Source: JAZRGE01 sp045644025
GTDB taxonomy: Bacteria; Bacillota; Clostridia; Oscillospirales; Acutalibacteraceae
Direction of reading: 5' to 3'
DNA: 20,378 nt
NCBI GenBank assembly: GCA_045644025.1
Contig: JAZRGE010000019.1
Location: 1 to 20,378, forward strand
In this document: in pieces, positions 14,627-20,378 of the stretch
How the letters are laid out: every line of letters begins with the position of its first letter
Position numbering within the stretch: the stretch's first letter is position 1
The notes under the pieces: model-generated
The model's input: only the letters and a program-made list of their open reading frames with translations
Told to the model about the DNA's origin: nothing
Databases searched by the model: none
Made by a program: the position numbers and the translations under genes

Positions 14627-16795
14627 TCAGATATTTATGCTGCATTCAAGAGAATCAATAAGTATTTTATGTTCTCCTTTGTTCACGGCGGTTTTCATAT
14701 CTACATCGATATATGTGAAATCCCCGGAATTTAATGTGAACTCCACAGATTTCTTTTCGCCGGGCTTCAGGTTCACCTTTTGGAACCTGCGAAGCTTTTT
14801 AACAAAGGGAGTGATGGGACAATACATCATTTTAACAAACAAAAGCACGCTTTCATCTATTTCATAATTGCCTTTGTTTTCCACCCCCACCTTCACCTTC
14901 ACTTCTCCGCTCGGAAGCACATCGGCCGAAAGATCGGAATACTCCAGCGTGGTGTAGGATAGGCCAAAGCCAAAGGGATACCAGGGATCGGGCGAAGCAG
15001 ATACATAATCGCGGCCGGGCTGCTCGGGGCTGCCGGGGCGCTTATAGAAGCTTCCTCTGGCCGACATTTTATGATTATAATGGCAAGGAATATGGCCCGT
15101 GGATTGAGGCAGAGAGAAGGAAAGCTTTGCCGAGGGAGATTTATCGCCAAAAATAAGATTGGCAAATGCAATACCGCTCTGCTCACCGCCGCCCCAGGAG
15201 AACATAAATCCGTTCACTCTTTCCACTTCTTCCTTGATAGTGAAAGGTCTGCCTGCATAAAGCACAAGTAAAGTGGGCTTATTAAGCTTAATAATCTCCT
15301 CAAAAAGTCTTTTCTGGGAAGGCAGGAAATTCAGATCGTTGGTATCGTAGCCTTCACCGCAGGTAATTTCGGTGTTTTTGAAAGCGCCGCCGCCAACACC
15401 GCCGCCTGTATCGGTGCTGTCGCCCAACACAAGCATCACCACGTCGGCCTGCTTGGCTTTATTCACGGCATCGACTATCATCTCGTCGGTGGTAGAAATA
15501 TGGCCGCAGCCACGGGAATAAAGCACTCTGTCTGCACCCAGGCGATCCACCATACCATCGTAAAAGCTGATGCAACTTTCGGTCTGGCCGATATAATTGC
15601 CCAAAAAACTATCTTTGGCGTTGTTGCCTATCACGGCCACCTTGCCAAGTTTCTTTTCATCCAGCGGCAAAATTCCGTCGTTTTTAAGCAACAGAATAGA
15701 TGCTTCGTCCATCCTGCGGGAGAGATCCTTGGCGGCCTGATTATTCATTTCCGCCTGTAATTCCTTATCGGCATAAGGATTCTCAAAAAGGCCAAGCTTG
15801 AATTTAAGCTCCAAAATTCGAAGCACGGCTTCGTCGATAAGTTTTTCATCAATAGTGCCATTCTTCACAGCTTTGCGGAAATCATCATCATATCCCTTAG
15901 GCTCGGGAGCTTCAATATCCACGCCCGCGTTAATGCCCATTTTACCTGCGGTAAGGAAATCCTTAGCAACATATTGAAAATCGTGAAGCATATGGATGGC
16001 ACCCCAATCGGAGATAGTGGTGCCCTTAAATCCCATTTCATTCCTAAGAATATCCCTTAGATATTTCTTGGATGCATGAACAGGCTCGCCATCAACTTCG
16101 TTGTAGGAAGGCATAACCGACATTACCCCTGCATCAATACATTTTTGGAAAGGCTCCAGCAGCACCTCACGGATCTCCCTTTCGCCAACGTGGGCAGGGG
16201 CAAGATTTATGCCGCCTTCGGGGAAACCATAAGCAATATAGTGCTTAGCAGTAGCGGCCACGCCCTGCTCCTGCACACCCTTAACGTATTGCACGCCCAT
16301 TTCGCCCACCAGATACGGATCTTCACCGTAGGCTTCCTGAGTTCTTCCCCATCTCGGCTCGCGGGGAATATCAATATTAGGGGCAAAAACCTGGCGAAGG
16401 CCTACAGCACGATTCTCCTTACCGATAACCCTTGCCATTTCATACACAAGTGAAGGATCAAAACTACCGCCAAGACCTGCGCATTGGGGGAAAACCGTCC
16501 CCTTTTCGTGATACAATCCGTGAAGGGATTCAAATGTCATAAGCAGTGGTATACCAAGTCTTGTCTTATTAAGAAAATAATCCTGAATCTTATCAAGGGC
16601 ATCGGGATCATCCAGATTGCTGAGATTGCCAAACGCACCGCAACGGCAAGGAAGATCAATGTTCTCCTTCACGTCGTTAGCCAAAAAATGAAGACGATTA
16701 AAGAAAACCATTTGGTCTATCTTTTCATCTGTAGTCATTTTAGAAAGCAGATCTTTTGCTCTCTCTTCGGGGGAAAGATTAGCGTTCTTATACAT
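14627..16795 (-). CDS. Glycoside hydrolase family 3 beta-glucosidase-type enzyme, cytoplasmic
   Basis: This 722-residue enzyme has the GH3 N-terminal barrel at about residues 5-340, the GH3 C-terminal domain about 365-590 and a fibronectin-III-like domain to the end. The nucleophile is Asp263 in TISDWGA. Substrate-site motifs include PREPRWGRTQEAYGEDP near 144-160 and KHY at 184-186. Glu481 in CGEGYDTNDL is the likely acid/base, just after a glycine-rich loop (GGGVGGG). PFGFGLSYT precedes the last domain. Such enzymes release terminal beta-linked glucose or related sugars. There is no signal peptide, so it should act on imported oligosaccharides. ATG 16795 is chosen for AAAGGTGA five bases upstream; the longer open frame reads through the upstream radical SAM gene in another frame. 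It begins 19 nt after that gene and ends the operon. Confidence 0.93.
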   Translation of the reverse strand: MYKNANLSPEERAKDLLSKMTTDEKIDQMVFFNRLHFLANDVKENIDLPCRCGAFGNLSNLDDPDALDKIQDYFLNKTRLGIPLLMTFESLHGLYHEKGTVFPQCAGLGGSFDPSLVYEMARVIGKENRAVGLRQVFAPNIDIPREPRWGRTQEAYGEDPYLVGEMGVQYVKGVQEQGVAATAKHYIAYGFPEGGINLAPAHVGEREIREVLLEPFQKCIDAGVMSVMPSYNEVDGEPVHASKKYLRDILRNEMGFKGTTISDWGAIHMLHDFQYVAKDFLTAGKMGINAGVDIEAPEPKGYDDDFRKAVKNGTIDEKLIDEAVLRILELKFKLGLFENPYADKELQAEMNNQAAKDLSRRMDEASILLLKNDGILPLDEKKLGKVAVIGNNAKDSFLGNYIGQTESCISFYDGMVDRLGADRVLYSRGCGHISTTDEMIVDAVNKAKQADVVMLVLGDSTDTGGGVGGGAFKNTEITCGEGYDTNDLNFLPSQKRLFEEIIKLNKPTLLVLYAGRPFTIKEEVERVNGFMFSWGGGEQSGIAFANLIFGDKSPSAKLSFSLPQSTGHIPCHYNHKMSARGSFYKRPGSPEQPGRDYVSASPDPWYPFGFGLSYTTLEYSDLSADVLPSGEVKVKVGVENKGNYEIDESVLLFVKMMYCPITPFVKKLRRFQKVNLKPGEKKSVEFTLNSGDFTYIDVDMKTAVNKGEHKILIDSLECSINI

Positions 16796-16814
16796 AAAAA
16801 TCACCTTTTCTATA

Positions 16815-17642
16815 TCACACAAATCTTTGTGCATACTCGCAACGCCTGCACAGCTCTTCCGAAGCCGTGCCACGCTTAAAACCATCCACAATATCCTGTG
16901 CTCGTTGCGAACCAAGGATATCATTAATATTTTCCTTAAAAATATTGCCAAGGCATATCGTGCCTTCGCTATCCAAGCAGCACGGCACCACAGAGCCATC
17001 TGCGAGAATACCAAACTGATCCTTAAGGCCGTAGCAGAAAAAGCGGTTTCCGGCAATCTCTGCATTAGTATCGGGCCATTGAAATCTTTCACCGTATTCA
17101 AGAAACACCTTATCCCGAAGCTTTAATCCACGGCTGTTTTCGGCCCATTCTCCCGGGATGTAAAGGCGAAGCTGCTGAAGCAGCGCATCATTCTGCCCAT
17201 CATCGCAACCCTTATTCCAAAGGCGGAAGACCGCTATCGCTCCCCTGCTTGCTGCTGCTACAGCAAATTCGGCAAGGGCTTTTATATATTCGCCCCGCTC
17301 TTCCTCGCCGCCGCTTTCAAAGCTATGGAGCGAGATATTCACCTTGTGCACTCCCGCATTCAGCAGTTCCGCACCCCGCTTTTTAAGCAAGGTGCCGTTG
17401 GTTGTGATAATCGATTTATACCCATTCTCCCCTGCCTTTTTTATAAACTCGGGAAGCAAGGGATGAGTAAGGGGTTCACCCATAAGATGATAATAGATAA
17501 ACTCTGTTTGCCCCTTCAGCTTTTCAAGAATCATTGAGAATTCACCAATAGTCATCTGCCTGGGCGGCCTACTGTGGCCGTGGCAAAAGGAGCAATTCAT
17601 ATTGCAGATGTTGGTGATCTCCACATAAACTTTTTTATACAT
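16815..17642 (-). CDS. Radical SAM protein with SPASM-type C-terminus
   Basis: This 275-residue protein begins with the radical SAM cluster motif CNMNCSFC (Cys13, Cys17, Cys20), which binds the 4Fe-4S cluster that cleaves S-adenosylmethionine. LMGEPLTHP and ITTNGTLL near residues 53-85 are typical barrel elements. A C-terminal cysteine set (FFCYGLKDQFG, DGSVVPCCLDSEGTICLGNI, LCRRCEYAQ) is of the SPASM kind that binds extra iron-sulfur clusters. SPASM enzymes often modify peptides, proteins or sugars; the substrate here is unknown and no precursor peptide gene is seen nearby. I chose ATG 17642 (GTGGAG four bases upstream) because the longer frame runs into the upstream membrane-protein gene. 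It begins 25 nt after that gene and is followed after 19 nt by the GH3 gene. Confidence 0.85.
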   Translation of the reverse strand: MYKKVYVEITNICNMNCSFCHGHSRPPRQMTIGEFSMILEKLKGQTEFIYYHLMGEPLTHPLLPEFIKKAGENGYKSIITTNGTLLKKRGAELLNAGVHKVNISLHSFESGGEEERGEYIKALAEFAVAAASRGAIAVFRLWNKGCDDGQNDALLQQLRLYIPGEWAENSRGLKLRDKVFLEYGERFQWPDTNAEIAGNRFFCYGLKDQFGILADGSVVPCCLDSEGTICLGNIFKENINDILGSQRAQDIVDGFKRGTASEELCRRCEYAQRFV

Positions 17643-17667
17643 TTTCTCCACTCGATATTTATAGAGT

Positions 17668-18750
17668 CTATCCGAGATACTGTTTGTGTATTCTGTCCTC
17701 AGGATTTTTATCGAAGAAATAAAGGCAAAACACAAACAGCCACTCTAACGGTTTCATAATAAAATAGACAAGATTGGAACGTCGCTTTGTGTTGATATAC
17801 TTTGAAACAGGTAGGCCAACACGATCATAAATATTTCGGACAATCTTATGAAGTGTTGGCGTTTTTTCTGCTATTAGATCTTCAAAGGCATTGGCAACAA
17901 GCAACTGCCTATTTACAACAATAAGTTCGTTGTGGCGCTTGCCTGCACGCAATGGCTTAACAACCTTTTCATCGCCACAAGCAGCAACAGTGCATAAATA
18001 ATGGCCTTCGTAATCTAGTCTCGGCGGTGGAATCTTTTGAGACAACGTCCAATCAGCCGTTTCGGTAAACATTTTTATAAATGAATCGGGCTGCTGACCA
18101 AACAGCATAAGAATAATTATCGCCAAAATCAGCATTGGGACAGAAAGAAGAAACGAAAACGTAACATACGAAACCGATCCGCTCACCAACCTTTTGCAAA
18201 GTTGCAGCACCTTGTTCTCATAATTGGTTTCAAGAAGTTTCTGTGAAAATTCCAATGCTGTATCGCGTATAAGCCTAACAGAGCAAAGCACGAAGTTGTA
18301 GGCAAACAACAACAAAAGGAAAGAAACAATCGTGTCTGTTTTGGCAAACAACTGAATTGTTAGAACGATTGTAAGGCAAAAGCCCATAAAAATGCCGCCG
18401 TAGCACAGCGATGCCAGAATCGGAGAAAGTTTGTTTCGCAAGAAACGCAAAACCACATAACCAGCAATCGCAATACAGCAAAGGGTAAGAAACGTGGGCA
18501 TGGACTGATACGAAATAGGAGTATATTCTCCTTGGCCGGTATATAATTGCACATTCCACTCATTGTAATCCTGCATAATCCACCAAAGGATCGTATATGA
18601 GATGCCAAGAGCGAATGTTAGGATATCATTAACCAGAACAATTTTTTCTTTAATATATTTTTTTGTAAACAGAAGATAAATGTTGAACAAAGTAAGCAAT
18701 AACGGAATGCCTAAAAATACAATGATTAAAACAACCATAAAAAGATACAT
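17668..18750 (-). CDS. Multi-spanning membrane protein with conserved cytoplasmic tail (possibly DUF6688)
   Basis: This 360-residue protein has about six hydrophobic segments: near residues 3-28, 43-60, 85-105, 112-133, 140-160 and 190-220. A soluble tail of about 120 residues follows, containing CTVAACGDEKVVKPLRAGKRHNE-type sequence, VVNRQLLVANAFEDLI and a final hydrophobic stretch near the C-terminus. The tail pattern recalls the uncharacterised DUF6688 family; I offer that from memory and with limited confidence. No enzymatic or transport motif is recognisable. The start ATG 18750 has GGGAGGT seven bases upstream. It lies 40 nt after the GMP synthase stop and 25 nt before the radical SAM gene, suggesting one transcript. 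The stretch looks more AT-rich than its neighbours, which could mean a later arrival. Confidence 0.75.
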   Translation of the reverse strand: MYLFMVVLIIVFLGIPLLLTLFNIYLLFTKKYIKEKIVLVNDILTFALGISYTILWWIMQDYNEWNVQLYTGQGEYTPISYQSMPTFLTLCCIAIAGYVVLRFLRNKLSPILASLCYGGIFMGFCLTIVLTIQLFAKTDTIVSFLLLLFAYNFVLCSVRLIRDTALEFSQKLLETNYENKVLQLCKRLVSGSVSYVTFSFLLSVPMLILAIIILMLFGQQPDSFIKMFTETADWTLSQKIPPPRLDYEGHYLCTVAACGDEKVVKPLRAGKRHNELIVVNRQLLVANAFEDLIAEKTPTLHKIVRNIYDRVGLPVSKYINTKRRSNLVYFIMKPLEWLFVFCLYFFDKNPEDRIHKQYLG

Positions 18751-18790
18751 TCAATCTACCTCCCATTATTCAATTATAAAAAACAAGAAC

Positions 18791-20314
18791 TTATTCCCAC
18801 TCAATTGTGGCGGGGGGCTTGTCCGTAATATCATAGACCACTCGGCCCACGCCCTCCACATTTGCAATAATTCTTTTTGCGGCACCTTTAAGCACCGAGA
18901 AGGGCAATTCAGCTGTCTCAGCAGTCATAAAATCGCTGGTTTCCACCGCTCTCAGCGCCACGGTGTATTCGTAGGTGCGCTCATCGTTGCGCACTCCAAC
19001 GCTCTTCATATCAGTGATCACGGCAAAATACTGGGAAACCTTATCGCCATAGCCTGCTTTTTCTATCTCGTAGCGGAAGATAGCATCGGTCTCACGCAGG
19101 ATGTTGAGCTTTTCTTTGGTGATCTTGCCGATCACACGCACACCAAGGCCGGGGCCCGGGAAAGGCTGGCGGTTTACAACGCTCTTGGGCATACCAAGTT
19201 CCATACCCACCTTGCGCACTTCATCCTTAAACAGATCCCTCAAAGGCTCCAGGATCTCTTCAAATTCTATAACATCGGGAAGGCCGCCCACGTTGTGGTG
19301 GCTCTTAACAAGTTTGGCATCGCCCACTCCGCTTTCCACAATATCGGGGTAGATAGTGCCCTGCACAAGAAAATCCATCTTACCAAGCTTTTTGCCCTCT
19401 TCTTCGAAGACACGGATAAACTCCTCGCCTATAATCTTGCGCTTCTGCTCGGGATCTTCCACGCCATCTAAACGGCCAAGGAAGCGATCCGAGGCATCAA
19501 TAGCCACCAATTCCATATCATACTTATTCTTAAAGAGCTCCACTACCTGCTGAGGCTCGTCCTTACGCATAAGGCCGTGATCCACAAAGACGCAGGTGAG
19601 CTGATCACCCACGGCTTTATGCACCAGCACCGCGCAAACTGCCGAATCCACACCGCCCGAAAGCGCGCAAAGCACCTTTTTATCTCCCACTTTTTCGCGG
19701 ATAGCCTGGATGCTTTGATCGGTAAACTTAGTCATAGACCAATCGCCCTTGCAGCCACAGATGCCGAAAAGGAAGTTCTTGATCATTTCGCTGCCTTCGG
19801 TGGTGCGAGTGGCCTCGGGATGATACTGCATACCATAGATTCCTCTGTTTGGGTTTTCAAATGCGGCCACCATGCAATCATCTGTACGGGCCGAAATCTT
19901 AAAACCAAGGGGAATCTGCACGATATTACCCTTATGCTTAAGACTGCACACCGAGCGCACCGAAACACCCTTAAAAAGGGGGCTTAGAGAATCAACCTGA
20001 AGCTCGGATTTACCGCAGGTTTCTTCCTTATCCTCCAGCTTACCGGCAAAAGCCTCAATTATAAGTTGGGCACCGTAGCCAATGCCAAGCACAGGCACAC
20101 CCAGCTCAAAAAGGCTACGCTGAAAAGCAGTGACCTTTTCGCCCACAAATGTATCTCCGCCCGTGATCACAATACCTTTATAGCCTGCTTCCTTGATCTC
20201 CTTAAGAGGAGTTGTGAAGGGCTTAATCTCGGAATAAACATTGTTTTCTCGGATCCTTTTCGCGGTCTGCTGGCTATAACTGCCGCCGAAATCCAAAACA
20301 AGAACTTTTTCCAT
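18791..20314 (-). CDS. guaA: GMP synthase (GuaA) with a degenerate glutaminase domain
   Basis: This 507-residue protein has the full GuaA layout: class I glutamine amidotransferase domain (1-190), ATP-pyrophosphatase domain with the PP-loop SGGVDS at 219-224, and the XMP-binding dimerisation domain ending TIEWE. Conserved stretches are HGLMRKDE, RKRKIIGEEFIRVFEEE, KSHHNVGGLP and RQPFPGPGLGVR. In the glutaminase domain the nucleophile elbow reads GIGYGAQ instead of GICYGMQ: residue 79 is Gly (codon GGC at 20078-20080). His165 and Glu167 of the triad remain (YHPEAT). Nearby motifs also differ, for example DFGGSYSQ for DFGSQYTQ. As read, it cannot hydrolyse glutamine by the usual mechanism, so it probably uses ammonia or a partner. 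ATG 20314 matches the family N-terminus; the longer frame adds 12 unlikely residues. Confidence 0.9.
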   Translation of the reverse strand: MEKVLVLDFGGSYSQQTAKRIRENNVYSEIKPFTTPLKEIKEAGYKGIVITGGDTFVGEKVTAFQRSLFELGVPVLGIGYGAQLIIEAFAGKLEDKEETCGKSELQVDSLSPLFKGVSVRSVCSLKHKGNIVQIPLGFKISARTDDCMVAAFENPNRGIYGMQYHPEATRTTEGSEMIKNFLFGICGCKGDWSMTKFTDQSIQAIREKVGDKKVLCALSGGVDSAVCAVLVHKAVGDQLTCVFVDHGLMRKDEPQQVVELFKNKYDMELVAIDASDRFLGRLDGVEDPEQKRKIIGEEFIRVFEEEGKKLGKMDFLVQGTIYPDIVESGVGDAKLVKSHHNVGGLPDVIEFEEILEPLRDLFKDEVRKVGMELGMPKSVVNRQPFPGPGLGVRVIGKITKEKLNILRETDAIFRYEIEKAGYGDKVSQYFAVITDMKSVGVRNDERTYEYTVALRAVETSDFMTAETAELPFSVLKGAAKRIIANVEGVGRVVYDITDKPPATIEWE

Positions 20315-20352
20315 TAAAATATCCGTCCTTTTCCACATCTTATATATCAATA

Positions 20353-20358
20353 ATTATA
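20353..20358 (-). promoter_or_regulatory. Likely -10 box for the full-length guaA operon
   Basis: A perfect TATAAT on the minus strand lies about 39 nt upstream of ATG 20314. A -35 box at 17-nt spacing would fall at the very end of, or beyond, the window, so the promoter cannot be confirmed. Confidence 0.4.
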
Positions 20359-20378
20359 CATTACGCATATTCCAATAT

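Noticed and set aside
16796..17101. N-terminal extension of the GH3 open frame
   Set aside because: The extra 102 residues lie over the radical SAM gene in another frame and are not family-like. ATG 16795 has a good ribosome binding site.

Overview
The window looks like chromosomal DNA from a low-to-mid GC Firmicute of class Clostridia, probably an uncultured gut or rumen lineage. The evidence is strong AGGAGG-type ribosome binding sites, consensus TTGACA/TATAAT-like promoters with 17-nt spacers, a SigH(Spo0H)-like sigma factor, a PyrR regulator, a YitT-family protein and a clostridial-type double zinc-ribbon protein. The genus cannot be named from the sequence. There is no sign of phage, insertion sequences, CRISPR or conjugative genes.

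Layout. Positions 1-224 are non-coding. They hold two related hairpins that covary with one another, then the terminator of a large leftward gene (225-3287) for an exported four-repeat beta-rich surface protein. Next on the minus strand come a small double zinc-ribbon protein (3567-3845), a tRNA-like cloverleaf with a shortened anticodon arm (3874-3940) and a SigH-like sigma factor (3966-4544). Back-to-back promoters separate sigH from a rightward phosphoglucomutase (4721-6430). A bidirectional terminator separates that from leftward secG (6488-6736) and a two-gene heterodimeric ABC exporter (6820-10501). Divergent from the exporter are pyrR (10673-11206) and a YitT-family membrane protein (11284-12171), both rightward. 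The remainder is leftward: TVP38/VTT protein, nitroreductase and a GMP-synthase-like protein with no glutaminase domain (12206-14488), then a probable four-gene operon read from 20314 down to 14627: GMP synthase, multi-spanning membrane protein, radical SAM/SPASM protein, GH3 beta-glucosidase.

How the genes work together. Most are housekeeping or envelope functions: sugar-phosphate interconversion, protein export, export of an unknown substrate, control of pyrimidine genes, nucleotide synthesis and intracellular glycoside hydrolysis. The most unusual points are three. First, the window holds two GMP-synthase ATP-pyrophosphatases and neither has an intact glutaminase: one lacks the domain, and in the other the nucleophile cysteine of the GICYG-type motif is glycine (residue 79). 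Second, a tRNA-like RNA that cannot present a normal anticodon lies between sigH and the zinc-ribbon gene. Third, the full-length GMP synthase leads an apparent operon with a membrane protein, a radical SAM/SPASM enzyme and a cytoplasmic GH3 enzyme, a combination without an obvious known role.
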